Assembly (NCBI GenBank): GCA_044868005.1
Contig: JBIOVX010000147.1
Location: 52,914-116,913 of the forward strand
DNA: 64,000 nt
DNA from: DATARR01 sp044868005
Lineage (GTDB): Bacteria > Acidobacteriota > Thermoanaerobaculia > Multivoradales > UBA5704
Direction: 5' to 3'
The position numbers and the translations under genes were made by a program. Of the stretch, positions 1 through 8,890 are shown piece after piece. The notes beneath the pieces were generated by a model that saw only the letters and a list, made by a program, of their open reading frames with translations, was not told the origin of the DNA and did no database searches. The stretch's first letter is position 1. Every line of letters starts with the position of its first letter.

Positions 1-1
1 T

Positions 2-478
2 CCCCGCGCCTGGCACTTCCCGCTGCGCAACCGCTCGATCGCGGCGCTCACCGCGGGCACGCTCGTCGTGCAGGCGGCGGTGCGCTCGGGCTCGTTGATC
101 ACCGCCCGCCACGCGCTCGACCTGGGGCGGGACGTCTGGGCGGTGCCGGGACGGATCTTCGACGAGAGCTCGCTGGGCGCCAACGGCCTCATCCGCGAGG
201 GAGCCCAGCTCGCCCAGCATCCCGCCGACATCCTCGAGGTGCTGCTTCCCCGCGCCGGCGTGCCGCTGCCGCCGGCCGCGGAGCCCGCACCCGGCTTGGA
301 ACCGCCTTCCGGCCTGGCCGGCCAGGTGCTCGCGGACATTCCGCCGGGCTCGACCCGCGTCGCGGAGGAGATCGCCGTCCGGCTCGACGTATCGGTGGAC
401 CGCGTTCTCGCCGCGCTGCTCGAGCTGGAGCTCGCGGGTTGGGTCAAACGACTTCCGGGGTCAGTCTACGGGCGGTGA
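2..478 (+). CDS. dprA: DNA-processing protein DprA, C-terminal part (5' end outside window)
   Basis: This is the 3' end of a DprA/Smf gene. DprA binds incoming single-stranded DNA and loads RecA during natural transformation. The frame is open from base 2 and carries the end of the Rossmann-like core: FPLRNRSIAALT, then LVVQAAVRSGSLITARHAL and VWAVPG, all typical of DprA. A linker rich in Pro and Ala follows. The last 60 or so residues (IPPGSTRVAEEIAVRLDVSVDRVLAALLELELAG, here split only by reading) look like the winged-helix domain found at the end of many DprA proteins. The stop at 476-478 lies 4 bases before the next start. The N-terminal SAM-like region and most of the core are outside the window. 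Confidence 0.93.
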   Translation, partial: PRAWHFPLRNRSIAALTAGTLVVQAAVRSGSLITARHALDLGRDVWAVPGRIFDESSLGANGLIREGAQLAQHPADILEVLLPRAGVPLPPAAEPAPGLEPPSGLAGQVLADIPPGSTRVAEEIAVRLDVSVDRVLAALLELELAGWVKRLPGSVYGR

Positions 479-482
479 TGAG

Positions 483-1379
483 ATGGCTCCCCACGATCCG
501 TTGTTCAAGAGACTTCTCCAGGCATTCTTCAGGGACTTCCTCGAGCTCGTGGCGCCAAGGATCGCCACCCAACTGGATCTTTCTTCGCCTGTTTTTCTGG
601 ACAAGGAGTTTCCGTCGCCCGGCCCGCCAGAGGTGAGCCGGGTCGTGGATCTGCTCGCCAGGCTCCCCTTGAAAGAGGATGGGAGCAAGTCCTTGTTGGT
701 CCACGTCGAAGTGGAAGCGCGCGCAAGGAAGGGATTCGGCGAGCGCATTCGGAGCTACTACCGCTGGATCCAGACGCGGCACACAGGACAGATTCTCTCG
801 ATCGCTCTGTTTCTTCACGGAGGGGAGGCTGGTATCCGCGAAGGAAGGATCGGCGGCGACTTGACCGGGCCTGGACTGACGGAGTTCCGTTACCTCTCCT
901 TTGGATTGTCGAGGTGTAGAGCGGCCGAGTACCTGGCGAAGCCCCAACCTCTCGCGTGGGCCCTTGCTGCGTTGATGGACCGCAGACCGTGGAGCCGTGC
1001 TCAGTTGAAGATGAACATCCTCGCTCGAATCGCAGAAGCATCTCTGAGCGCGGACGACGGTCGCGTGCTGGTCAACTGTGTCGAAACTTATCTAGAATTG
1101 TCTGCTGGAGAAGCCGAGGAGTTTCGGCTCCTCGCCATTCCGGAGACCCGGAGGGTTGATGCCATGTTGTACGGAATGACCTGGGAAGACAAGATGATCC
1201 TCAAAGGCAAAAGCCTTGGAGTCCAGCAAGCGCTCTTGGGACTGCTGGAGGATCGTTTCGGCCCCGTTCCTGACGAGATGAGGGCTCGAATCGAGGAGAT
1301 CCGTTCTGTGGATCGCCTGACCCGTCTGGTCCAGAGAGCGGCGAAAGCCAAGTCCCTCAAATCCCTGCGGCTCGGCTAA
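483..1379 (+). CDS. Rpn/PD-(D/E)XK-like putative nuclease
   Basis: The 298-residue protein opens with DPLFKRLLQAFFRDFLELVAP. It then shows a DKEF segment, a VVDLLARL segment with an aspartate, and LLVHVEVEA with an ExE-like motif. This pattern matches the PD-(D/E)XK core of Rpn (recombination-promoting nuclease, transposase_31-like) proteins. The C-terminal part (LLGLLEDRFGPVPDEMRARIEEI) resembles the tail seen in DUF4351-type relatives. Members act on DNA or RNA and often occur as many diverged copies per genome; a second relative lies at 42587-43573. It starts only 4 bases after dprA. Its codon use looks less GC-biased than that of its neighbours (for example TTG, AAA and TCT codons), which fits an accessory gene. 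The family assignment is by motif only. Confidence 0.65.
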   Translation: MAPHDPLFKRLLQAFFRDFLELVAPRIATQLDLSSPVFLDKEFPSPGPPEVSRVVDLLARLPLKEDGSKSLLVHVEVEARARKGFGERIRSYYRWIQTRHTGQILSIALFLHGGEAGIREGRIGGDLTGPGLTEFRYLSFGLSRCRAAEYLAKPQPLAWALAALMDRRPWSRAQLKMNILARIAEASLSADDGRVLVNCVETYLELSAGEAEEFRLLAIPETRRVDAMLYGMTWEDKMILKGKSLGVQQALLGLLEDRFGPVPDEMRARIEEIRSVDRLTRLVQRAAKAKSLKSLRLG

Positions 1380-1530
1380 CCGGCGGCCCCATCTCCCCGT
1401 CCTTCTCCGAAAGGCCGCCTCACCCGCCCGCCTTGCAGCCGCCCCGCGCCCGGTGCTACTGTCCCCGGCTCATCCCGGGCAGGACACCCAAGAAATAAGT
1501 CGGCGCCTCCCGGCGTTTCATTGACGCGCT

Positions 1531-3828
1531 ATGGCCAAGAACCTGCTGATCGTCGAAAGCCCCGCCAAGACCCGGACCTTGAAGAAGTTCCTCGGCCGGC
1601 AGTACGCCGTCGAGGCTTCGGTGGGGCATATCCGCGACCTGGTCAAGAAGGACATGGGGATCGGGCCGGACTACGAGCCGCGCTACGAGGTGCTCGCCGC
1701 CAAGAAGGACGTGGTGAAGAGGCTGCGCGACGCGGCGAAGGAAGCCGAGACCGTCTATCTCGCCCCCGATCCGGATCGCGAGGGGGAGGCCATCGCCTGG
1801 CACATCGCCGAGGTCCTCAGCAAGGACGCCAAGGACGTGCGGCGGGTGACCTTCAACGAGATCACCAAGGGCGCGGTGCTCAAGGCCCTCGAGCATCCGG
1901 GCGTCATCGATCTCAAGAAGGTGGACGCCCAGCAGGCCCGCCGCGTGCTCGACCGTATGATGGGCTTCCGCCTCTCGCCGCTCCTCTGGGAGAAGGTCAA
2001 GCAGGGCCTCTCCGCCGGCCGCGTGCAGTCCGTGGCCCTGAAGATGGTCTGCGACCGCCAGGCCGAGATCGAGGCCTTCCGTCCTGAGGAATACTGGAAC
2101 CTCGGCGCCGATCTCAAGGCCTCCCAGCCGCCGATCTTCAACGCCCGCCTGCACCGCATCGAGGGCCGCAAGGCCGAGGTCGAAAACGGCGAGCAGGCGG
2201 CACGCATCGTCGGCGACCTGGAGAAGGGCCGCTTCACCGTCGCCAAGGTGGAGCGCAAGGAGTCGCGGCAGCGCCCGTCGCCGCCCTTTATCACCAGCCG
2301 CCTGCAGCAGGAGGCGGCGCGCCGGTACGGCTTCTCCGTGAAACGCACCATGGCCCTCGCCCAGGGTCTCTACGAAGGGCGCGAGGTCGGCGACCGCGGC
2401 TCGACCGGTCTCATCACCTACATGCGCACCGACTCGACCCGCGTCGCCGAGGAGGCGCTCACGGGCGGCCGCGAGCACATCGCCGCCGCCTACGGTCCGG
2501 ACTCGCTCCCCGAAAAGCCGAACGTCTACCAGTCCAAGGCGGGTGCGCAGGACGCCCACGAGGCCATCCGGCCGACCAGCTTCGACCTGCCTCCGGACGC
2601 GGTCCGGGACTTCCTCAAAGAGGACGAGTGGAAGCTCTACAAGCTGATCTGGGACCGCTTCATCGCCTCTCAGATGCTGCCCGCCGTCTTCGACGTCACG
2701 CAGGTGGACGTCGAGAACGGCCCGTACGTGCTGCGCGCCTCCGGCAAGGTGCTCAAGCGGCCCGGGTTCCTGGCCGTTTACCGCGAGACCCCGGACGAGG
2801 ACGCGGGCGAAGAGGCCAACGGCGAAGGCGCCATGCTGCCGCCGCTCGCCGAGGGCGAGACGCTCGATCTGGTGAAGCTCCTCTCCGAGCAGAAATTCAC
2901 CCAGCCGCCGCCGCAGTACAGCGAGGCCACTCTGGTGAAGGTGCTGGAGGAGAACGGCATCGGCCGCCCCTCGACTTACGCCACCATCCTCTCCGTGCTC
3001 ACCGACCGCGACTACGTCGATCGCGTGGCCGGGCGCTTCCGTCCCACCCCCCTCGGCCGGCTGGTCAACGACATGCTCCAGAAGGGGTTCAACGACATCC
3101 TCAACGAGGGTTACACCGCGGCGCTGGAGGAGCAACTCGACGAGATCGAAGGCGGCCGGCTCGAATGGAAGCAGGCGGTGGCCGATTTCGATCAGAAGTT
3201 CAGCCGCGACCTGGAGACGGCGGGCGAGCAGATGCCCAACGTCAAGCGCGAAGGCGTGCCCCTCGACGAGACCTGCCCCGAGTGCGGCTCGCGCCTGCTG
3301 ATGCGCTTCGGCCGCTTCGGTCCGTTCATCGCCTGCAGCAACTATCCGGAGTGCAAGTACACCCGCAACGTCGAGGAGCCGGCGGCGGCCGAGACGCCCG
3401 CGGCGTCCGCCAACGGCGGCGCCGAAGAGGAGATTCCGCCCTGCGAGGTCTGCGGCCGGCCGATGGCGCTCAAGCGCAGCCGCTTCGGGACCTTCTACGG
3501 CTGCACCGGATATCCGGAGTGCAAGAACATCCGCAAGACCGGACCCGAAGCCGCGCCGCCGAAGCCCACGGGCGTGCCCTGCCCGGAGTGCGGCAAGGGC
3601 GAGATCGTGGAGAAGCGCTCGCGTCGCGGCAAGACCTTCTGGTCGTGCAACCGCTATCCGGACTGCAAGTTCTCGCTGTGGAAGAAGCCGGTGCCGCGCG
3701 AGTGCCCGGTGTGCGGCGCCAACTTCCTGCTCGAGAAGGTCACCAAGAAGCACGGCGTCCAGTACGTCTGCAACACCGAAGGCTGCGAGCACGTGGAAGA
3801 CGCGGCCGAGGTGGAAGTGCCGGCCTGA
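1531..3828 (+). CDS. topA: DNA topoisomerase I
   Basis: Type IA topoisomerase of 765 residues, which relaxes negatively supercoiled DNA. The N-terminal TOPRIM domain starts MAKNLLIVESPAKTRTLKKF and contains the acidic APDPDREGEA motif. The active-site tyrosine is Y297 in GLITYMRTDSTR. The ENGIGRPSTYATI segment is also typical. The C-terminus has four Cys4 zinc ribbons starting near residues 582 (CPECGS), 638 (CEVCGR), 684 (CPECGK) and 725 (CPVCGA), followed by a short acidic end. In many bacteria topA follows dprA, as here, apart from the inserted Rpn-like gene. A large frame antisense to this gene is a GC-rich shadow. Confidence 0.97.
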   Translation: MAKNLLIVESPAKTRTLKKFLGRQYAVEASVGHIRDLVKKDMGIGPDYEPRYEVLAAKKDVVKRLRDAAKEAETVYLAPDPDREGEAIAWHIAEVLSKDAKDVRRVTFNEITKGAVLKALEHPGVIDLKKVDAQQARRVLDRMMGFRLSPLLWEKVKQGLSAGRVQSVALKMVCDRQAEIEAFRPEEYWNLGADLKASQPPIFNARLHRIEGRKAEVENGEQAARIVGDLEKGRFTVAKVERKESRQRPSPPFITSRLQQEAARRYGFSVKRTMALAQGLYEGREVGDRGSTGLITYMRTDSTRVAEEALTGGREHIAAAYGPDSLPEKPNVYQSKAGAQDAHEAIRPTSFDLPPDAVRDFLKEDEWKLYKLIWDRFIASQMLPAVFDVTQVDVENGPYVLRASGKVLKRPGFLAVYRETPDEDAGEEANGEGAMLPPLAEGETLDLVKLLSEQKFTQPPPQYSEATLVKVLEENGIGRPSTYATILSVLTDRDYVDRVAGRFRPTPLGRLVNDMLQKGFNDILNEGYTAALEEQLDEIEGGRLEWKQAVADFDQKFSRDLETAGEQMPNVKREGVPLDETCPECGSRLLMRFGRFGPFIACSNYPECKYTRNVEEPAAAETPAASANGGAEEEIPPCEVCGRPMALKRSRFGTFYGCTGYPECKNIRKTGPEAAPPKPTGVPCPECGKGEIVEKRSRRGKTFWSCNRYPDCKFSLWKKPVPRECPVCGANFLLEKVTKKHGVQYVCNTEGCEHVEDAAEVEVPA

Positions 3829-3868
3829 CCTGCCGGCCTGACCGAAGCCGGAGACAACGGTAAGAAGC

Positions 3869-3950
3869 GGTCGTAGCGGCGGGCCTATGTGCCCGCCGTT
3901 TTCGTCCGTGCAACAACAGACGGCGGCCACGTAGGGCCGCCGCTACGACC
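3869..3950. repeat. Intergenic imperfect palindrome between topA and hutI
   Basis: The left arm GGTCGTAGCGGCGG and the right arm CCGCCGCTACGACC are inverted copies flanking an inner pair (GGCGGGC/GCCCGCC and GACGGCGG). The whole 82 bases can fold into a long hairpin. It lies between two plus-strand genes, so it could work as an attenuator, terminator or REP-like element. No T-tract follows. Confidence 0.6.
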
Positions 3951-3974
3951 CTTCGGCGTCTCGTTGTATCCCCT

Positions 3975-5249
3975 ATGAAAGAATCCCCCGCCATGCCCGA
4001 CCTCCTGATCCACAACCTCGCCGAGGTGGCCACCCCGGAGGGTTCCGAACCGCAGCGCGGGCCGGACCAGCGCCGGGTGCGCCGGATACGCGGCGCCGAG
4101 GTGGTCTGCCGCGAGGGCCGCATCGCCTTCGTCGGACCGCCGGAGGAGCGGCGGCGCCTCTTCGGCGAGATGGACGGAGCGGAGCGCCTGGACGGCGGAG
4201 GCGGCACGCTGATCCCCGGGTTCGTCGATCCGCATACCCACCTCCCCTGGGCCGGCAGCCGCGAGGAGGAGTTCGCGGCGCGACTGGCGGGCAAGACCTA
4301 TCAGGAGATCGCGGCGGCCGGCGGCGGCATCCTCTCCACCGTGGCCGCCACGCGCCGGGCGAGCGAGGAGGAGCTCGCCGCGGGCGTCCTGCGGCGGCTC
4401 GACCGCATGCTCGCCTGGGGCACGACGACCGCCGAGGCGAAGAGCGGCTACGGCCTCTCCCGCGGCGACGAGCTGAAGCAGCTCCGCGCCGTGCGCCGGG
4501 CCGCCGAGAGCCATCCGGTGGATCTCGCCGCCACCCTGCTCGCCGCACACGAGGTCCCTCCCGAGCACCGGCAGGACCGGCGGCGCTATCTCGATCTCAT
4601 CTGCGACGAGATCGTGCCGGCCACCGCCGAGGCCGGCCTTGCCCGCTTCTGCGACGTCTTCTGCGAGGAGGGAGTGTTCACCGCCGAGGAGTCCCGCCGC
4701 GTGCTCGTCGCCGGCGTTCGCCACGGGCTGCTCCCACGGCTGCACGCGGACGAGTTCGTCGACTCCGGCGGCGCCGCGCTGGCGGCGGAGCTGGGTGCGC
4801 TCTCGGCGGACCACCTGATCGCCGTCTCGCCGGCCGGCATCGAAGCCCTGGCGCGCTCCGGAGTGACCGCGGTGCTGCTGCCCGGCACGAGCTTCTTCCT
4901 CATGAAGCACCGCTACGCTCCCGCCCGCCAGCTCGTGGAGGCCGGCGTGCCTGTGGCACTCGCGACGGACTGCAATCCGGGCTCCTCCCATACCGAGTCG
5001 ATGCCGATGGTGGTGGTGCTGGCCGTCTTCGAGCTCGGCCTCACCATCGAGGAGAGCCTCACCGCCTCCACCCTCAACGCCGCCTGCTGCCTCGGTCTCG
5101 GCGGGGAGATCGGCTCGATCGAGACGGCCAAGCGCGCGGACCTCGTCCTGCTCGACGCGCCCAACCTCCTCCACCTGGTCTACCACTACGGCATCAATCC
5201 CGTCGCCGCGGTGGTCAAAGGGGGACGGGTGGTCCGGCGGGCCGGTTGA
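3975..5249 (+). CDS. hutI: Imidazolonepropionase
   Basis: Amidohydrolase-superfamily enzyme that hydrolyses 4-imidazolone-5-propionate to N-formimino-glutamate in histidine degradation. The 424 residues include the metal motif PGFVDPHTHLPWAG (H87, H89), the metal-ligand segment LLAAHEVPPEHR, a LPRLHADEF segment, and ATDCNPGSSHTESMPMV near the end, as in HutI. The start could be the ATG at 3975 or the ATG at 3993 (MPDLLIHN); neither has a strong ribosome-binding site. No other hut genes lie beside it, so the rest of the pathway must be elsewhere. Confidence 0.93.
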   Translation: MKESPAMPDLLIHNLAEVATPEGSEPQRGPDQRRVRRIRGAEVVCREGRIAFVGPPEERRRLFGEMDGAERLDGGGGTLIPGFVDPHTHLPWAGSREEEFAARLAGKTYQEIAAAGGGILSTVAATRRASEEELAAGVLRRLDRMLAWGTTTAEAKSGYGLSRGDELKQLRAVRRAAESHPVDLAATLLAAHEVPPEHRQDRRRYLDLICDEIVPATAEAGLARFCDVFCEEGVFTAEESRRVLVAGVRHGLLPRLHADEFVDSGGAALAAELGALSADHLIAVSPAGIEALARSGVTAVLLPGTSFFLMKHRYAPARQLVEAGVPVALATDCNPGSSHTESMPMVVVLAVFELGLTIEESLTASTLNAACCLGLGGEIGSIETAKRADLVLLDAPNLLHLVYHYGINPVAAVVKGGRVVRRAG

Positions 5250-5305
5250 CGTAGAATCGAGCCTTCGCGGCGACCCCAAGCAGTCGATTCCTCAGGAGAT
5301 CGACG

Positions 5306-5755
5306 ATGAACCCCAAGATCCTCGCCCGTTTTCTCCTCACGGTCCTGCTGCTGGGCGTGGCGATGGCTTCCGCCTTCGCCGGCCAGGAGCAAGGCCGGCC
5401 TGAAACCGGCGGCAAGGAGATCGTCACTCCCTCCGGCGTGAAGTATGTAGATCTCAAGATGGGTGAGGGAGGCGAGGCCGCGAACGGCAAGATCGTCGAG
5501 GTCCACTACGTCGGCTGGCTGGAGAACGGCACCAAGTTCGACTCCAGCCGCGACCGCGAACGGCCTTTCACCTTCCGCCTCGGCACCGGCGACGCTCTCA
5601 AGGGATGGGACGAAGGGCTCCTCGGCATGAAAGTGGGCGGCAAGCGCAAGCTCGTCATCCCGCCCGAGCTCGGATTCGGCAAGCAGGGCGTCGGCAGCGT
5701 GGTGCCGCCGAACGCCGTGCTGCTCTATGAGTTCGAGTTGTTGGCGGTGCGGTAA
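5306..5755 (+). CDS. Exported FKBP-type peptidyl-prolyl isomerase
   Basis: 149 residues. The N-terminal 25 residues (MNPKILARFLLTVLLLGVAM) form a signal peptide, so the enzyme probably works in the periplasm as a folding catalyst for proline-containing proteins. The rest is a single FKBP domain: KIVEVHYVGWLENGTKFDSS, LGTGDALKGWDEGLLGMKVG, KRKLVIPPELGFG and VPPNAVLLYEFELL. The aromatic and acidic pocket residues (Y, D of FDSS, W of KGWD) are present. An AGGAG ribosome-binding site lies upstream. It faces the convergent peptidase gene across a hairpin. Confidence 0.93.
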   Translation: MNPKILARFLLTVLLLGVAMASAFAGQEQGRPETGGKEIVTPSGVKYVDLKMGEGGEAANGKIVEVHYVGWLENGTKFDSSRDRERPFTFRLGTGDALKGWDEGLLGMKVGGKRKLVIPPELGFGKQGVGSVVPPNAVLLYEFELLAVR

Positions 5756-5764
5756 AGGATTCGT

Positions 5765-5810
5765 CCTGGGTCTTGGGTCTTGAGGAGAAATTCAAGACCC
5801 AGGACCCAAG
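5765..5810. terminator. Hairpin between convergent FKBP and M49 genes
   Basis: Bases 5765-5783 and 5792-5810 are inverted repeats of 19 bases with two mismatches (CCTGGGTCTTGGG and its complement). The loop is 8 bases. Placed between two convergent genes, it probably acts as a two-way terminator. A related segment (CAAGACCCGGGACCCAAG) recurs at 13312-13342, so it is also a dispersed repeat. Confidence 0.65.
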
Positions 5811-5825
5811 ACTCAAGACGTGCTT

Positions 5826-7517
5826 CTATTTCTCCACCTCGTACACCGGCCGGATATCCACCGGCACGTCCGCCAGGCGCGCGATGGCTTCCCGGATCGG
5901 CGGGGTGGCCTTGCCGTAGGTGTCGAGGAAGCGCTTCGTCCCCTCGTAGTCGCCCAGCGCCTGCAGCATCAGCATGTCGTGCAGCAGGTCGCGGATGGCG
6001 CCGGGGAACTTCTCGGAGACGGCGCGGAAGCGGCCGTTGGCGTCGATCTCCAGCGCGCCCTTTCCCTGAAGATAGTTGAACTGCGCCACCACACCCTGGC
6101 CGTGGGCCTCGTCGACGCCGAAGCGCGCGGCGCGGAAGAGGCCGGCCACGTAGGTGGGCTCCAGCGACCGCCGCAGCTCGGCCGGCATCTCCTTGCGGTC
6201 GATGAGGGCGAGGATGTTGTAGACGCCCATCACGTCGGCCTTGGCCTCCTCCAGCGTGCCGAACAGCTCCTTGAGCTCCTTCCGCGCCTCGGTCTTGCGG
6301 CCGTTGACCGTGATGGTGCCCGGCCCCAGGCCGTGCGACAGCTCGTGATGGAGCACCTCGTTGAGGTAGGCGTCGAAGGAGACGTCCTTCACCTGCGCCG
6401 GATCGAGCACGCGCTCGGCGATGGGCAGCAGGATGCGGTCGTACTTCGCCCGCATGGTGTTGCGCAGCAGCACCTTCTTCGATCCCTTGGCCTCGCGCAC
6501 CCGCTCGTCGTTGGGCAGGTTGAAGGCGATCGTCTGCACGCCGGCCCGGGTTTCGCCCGAGCTGTAGACCGTATCCACCACCTGGATCGGGCTCTCGGTG
6601 CCGCGGTTCAGGTTCTTGTGCTCGTCCGGAATCGGCAGGTTCCGCTCCAGCCACGGCAGCCGCTCCTTGTAGCGGACGAGCGCGGCCGATTCCTCCGGCA
6701 GATTGACGGTGACGAAGGCCTCGAAGGAGGCCTTGTAGCCGAAGAGCTCGTCCTCGTAGGTCTCGTACGGACCGATGGTGACCTCCACCGGCGCGTCGAG
6801 GTCCATCCAGGCGAGGTCGCTGGCGTAATAGTCGTCGTTTTCGAATGCGGCGGCGCGCAGCTCGAGGAACTTCTTGAGCGAGGCGTTGCCGGTGAGCGCC
6901 GCCGCCTCGCGCAGGAGGTTGGCGGCCGGCTTGAGCCACTCGGCGTACTCGCGCGAGTAGGGCACGGCCGTGAGGCTGCGGTCCTGGCCGCGGCGGATCG
7001 CCGTCACCGTCGAGGTGAACGTCTCCTTCTCTCCAGGATGCTTGGCGATCCAGCCCTCGAATTCCTCCTTCGTCATGTCCTCCGGATAGGAGCCCGCTCC
7101 CGGTGGATGGGGCTTGTCGCCGATGAACGGCTGGCGCTCCGCCAGACGGTCCCAGGGTCCGAAGTTGAGCGTGAAGTATTGGCGCGCCGCCTCCGCGTGC
7201 TCGCCCTGGTAGCCCGCGAGCCACTGGCGCATCTCGGGATTGCCGATCCAGGCCTGGCGCAGGAAGATCTCATCCATCAGCCTGGCGGCCTCCACCAGCT
7301 TGGCGAGCACCTGCCGGTCCTCGGCGGTGAGCGCCGAGAGGTCCGCCGAGAGAGGAACGGCGGCAAATTGCGCCAGCCGCTTTTGGACGTCAGCCACGAT
7401 CCGCGGCTCTCCCTTCTGCTCCTGCTTCTGTGGAGCCGTGTCGTTCGAGGCCGCGTTGTCGGCAGCCCGGCAGGCGAGGACAGCCAGGCCCGCCAGGCAG
7501 AAGATCATGAGGCGCAT
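5826..7517 (-). CDS. Dipeptidyl-peptidase III-like (M49) zinc metallopeptidase, lipoprotein
   Basis: 563 residues from the ATG at 7517, chosen because AAGGAGGAGG lies just upstream; a longer frame to 7553 has no such signal. The N-terminus MRLMIFCLAGLAVLACRAA has a lipobox, so the protein is probably lipid-anchored. The zinc motif is HELSH at residues 391-395, followed by TLEEAKADVMGVYN, which supplies the second glutamate in the M49 family style (EEAKAD in place of EECRAE). Classical dipeptidyl-peptidase III has a hexapeptide HEXXGH; here it is a pentapeptide HEXXH. The enzyme would remove dipeptides from peptide N-termini in the envelope. Confidence 0.82.
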   Translation of the reverse strand: MRLMIFCLAGLAVLACRAADNAASNDTAPQKQEQKGEPRIVADVQKRLAQFAAVPLSADLSALTAEDRQVLAKLVEAARLMDEIFLRQAWIGNPEMRQWLAGYQGEHAEAARQYFTLNFGPWDRLAERQPFIGDKPHPPGAGSYPEDMTKEEFEGWIAKHPGEKETFTSTVTAIRRGQDRSLTAVPYSREYAEWLKPAANLLREAAALTGNASLKKFLELRAAAFENDDYYASDLAWMDLDAPVEVTIGPYETYEDELFGYKASFEAFVTVNLPEESAALVRYKERLPWLERNLPIPDEHKNLNRGTESPIQVVDTVYSSGETRAGVQTIAFNLPNDERVREAKGSKKVLLRNTMRAKYDRILLPIAERVLDPAQVKDVSFDAYLNEVLHHELSHGLGPGTITVNGRKTEARKELKELFGTLEEAKADVMGVYNILALIDRKEMPAELRRSLEPTYVAGLFRAARFGVDEAHGQGVVAQFNYLQGKGALEIDANGRFRAVSEKFPGAIRDLLHDMLMLQALGDYEGTKRFLDTYGKATPPIREAIARLADVPVDIRPVYEVEK

Positions 7518-7549
7518 GCCTCCTCCTTTCGGTTCGCATTCATCCTTCG

Positions 7550-7786
7550 TCAAAGAGATGATGGTCCACCTGGATCAGTCGTCCACTTTGAGGTAGCGGT
7601 CGTACTGAGCTGATGCGTCGGGCGCTCCACAAGTTGTCGGATTCCTTCCAAGGCCGAAGATGGGTCTTCAGTTTCGAGAGGGATGACGATGATCCGGTCT
7701 CCTTCCTGCCGGACTTCTATCTCCTGGACGCCTTCGAGCATCTGCTTTGGGATTGTCACGCCTCGATCTGTGACTTTCATCTTCAT
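7550..7786 (-). CDS. AbrB/MazE-like antitoxin-type protein, orphan
   Basis: 78 residues starting MKMKVTDRGVTIPKQMLEG, then EIEVRQEGDRIIVIPLE. This is a SpoVT/AbrB swapped-hairpin fold, the DNA-binding part of many antitoxins. The start at 7786 has GAGGAG upstream. No PIN or MazF-like toxin gene follows; the next gene on this strand, 32 bases on, is the M49 peptidase. It may be a solitary regulator or the remnant of a toxin-antitoxin pair. Confidence 0.72.
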   Translation of the reverse strand: MKMKVTDRGVTIPKQMLEGVQEIEVRQEGDRIIVIPLETEDPSSALEGIRQLVERPTHQLSTTATSKWTTDPGGPSSL

Positions 7787-7945
7787 GGGTGTTCTCCTCG
7801 GTGCCAGAGGTGAGCCCAACGAATATAACAGCGCTCTCCGAGGAGTCGGGAACCTTCGCCTCCGCGTACGATGGCATACCGCTCGCATCCCGGCAAAGCG
7901 GATGCCCCTCCACTCTCGGAGGGAGCGCAATGCGAGGATCGAGCC

Positions 7946-8419
7946 ATGGCCGAGAGAGTCAAGCCCTACAAGTCCGGCGTCAACTACTGGCTGCTGGCCA
8001 CCGATCCGGACGAGTACAGCTATTCCCATCTGGAGCGGGATACGGCGACTGTCTGGGACGGCGTCACCGGTTACGAGGACCTGAAGACCCTGCGCGACGT
8101 CGAGCCCGACGAAGAAGCGCTCATCTTTCACGCCGGAAGAGAGCAGGCGATCGTCGGCATCGCCCGCTTCACCTCCGATCCGTATCCCAATCCGCAGGGC
8201 ACCAGCCCGGATGAGGTGGTGGTCGATATCGTCCCCCTGCGGCGCTTGGAAAGGCCGCTGCTCTTAGCGGAGCTCGAAGATCTTCCGGAGCTCCAGGACT
8301 TCGATCTGGTGAACGATCCGGAGCTCTCCGTCGTGCCCGTCTCACCGGAGCTGTGGGATCGGATCCTCGAGCTGAGCGAGGCTGCGCTGGCGCTGTCTAC
8401 GCAGGAGGATCAGAAGTAG
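7946..8419 (+). CDS. EVE domain protein
   Basis: 157 residues. The sequence NYWLLATDPDEYSYSHLERD, then LRDVEPDEEALIFHAGREQAIVGIARFTSDPYPNP, matches the EVE (PUA-like/YTH-related) fold, whose members recognise modified bases in DNA or RNA. EVE proteins are often linked to restriction of modified DNA or stand alone as housekeeping genes. Here it stands alone, with its stop 45 bases before the 3' end of the tmRNA gene on the other strand. The start at 7946 is the first ATG that gives the typical N-terminus. Confidence 0.82.
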   Translation: MAERVKPYKSGVNYWLLATDPDEYSYSHLERDTATVWDGVTGYEDLKTLRDVEPDEEALIFHAGREQAIVGIARFTSDPYPNPQGTSPDEVVVDIVPLRRLERPLLLAELEDLPELQDFDLVNDPELSVVPVSPELWDRILELSEAALALSTQEDQK

Positions 8420-8464
8420 ACAGGCAGCAGACGGATCGAAGATTTTGTTGTGGAGAAAGAGACT

Positions 8465-8820
8465 TGGTGGAGGTGGTGGGAGTCGAACCCACGTCCGAGA
8501 AACGCGTATCAGGAGCCTCTACGTGCGTATCCTTCTATTCTAAGTCTCGCCGCGCGTGCTCTGGAAGAAGGCCAACCCGGCACGGCAGCCAGCCTTGCTT
8601 TGTATCCGGATGCGTCGCAAGGCCTCCGCATCCATTGATCCGCTTTAGCGTCGTCCCGGTGGGCGCCGCGAATCAAGGCCCACCATCGGGACGTCACGAG
8701 CCCTTTTTAGGCCGCGAGGGCGAAGTTATCGTTCGCAGTTATATCTTCCGGTGTTACGAGTGGAAGCTCGACACGCCACCCCTGCTCCGCTTTGTTCCCC
8801 GTCGAAACCGGTACACCCCC
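8465..8820 (-). ncRNA. ssrA: Transfer-messenger RNA (tmRNA)
   Basis: Read on the minus strand, the 5' end GGGGGUG pairs with CACCUCC just before the encoded ACCA at the 3' end, giving the 7-bp acceptor stem. The T-arm GUGGGUUCGACUCCCAC is complete. The resume codon and tag lie at 8736-8707: GCG AAC GAT AAC TTC GCC CTC GCG GCC TAA, so the tag is ANDNFALAA, ending in the ALAA proteolysis signal. The RNA is about 356 bases in one piece, not permuted. It rescues stalled ribosomes together with SmpB. Frames over this region are not genes. Confidence 0.96.
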
Positions 8821-8847
8821 AAGTTGCCAAAGAACCGAACTGCACCG

Positions 8848-8853
8848 AGTATA
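8848..8853 (-). promoter_or_regulatory. Possible -10 box of ssrA
   Basis: TATACT on the minus strand lies 28 bases upstream of the mature 5' end, which leaves room for a short processed leader. The -35 region is not a good match to TTGACA, so this is tentative. Confidence 0.35.
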
Positions 8854-8890
8854 ACCTACTGGGTGGAAAGGACATTCCCGCGCCAGCCGT

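Noticed and set aside
483..1379. Active transposon at the dprA-topA junction
   Set aside because: No inverted repeats or target duplications could be seen around the Rpn-like gene; only the gene itself is supported.
1456..3930. 824-residue open frame antisense to topA
   Set aside because: Low-complexity composition rich in L, A, G, R and V, typical of the antisense frame of a GC-rich gene; topA on the other strand is certain.
5820..7613. Large plus-strand frame opposite the M49 gene
   Set aside because: No recognisable motifs and typical antisense composition; the peptidase with HELSH is on the minus strand.
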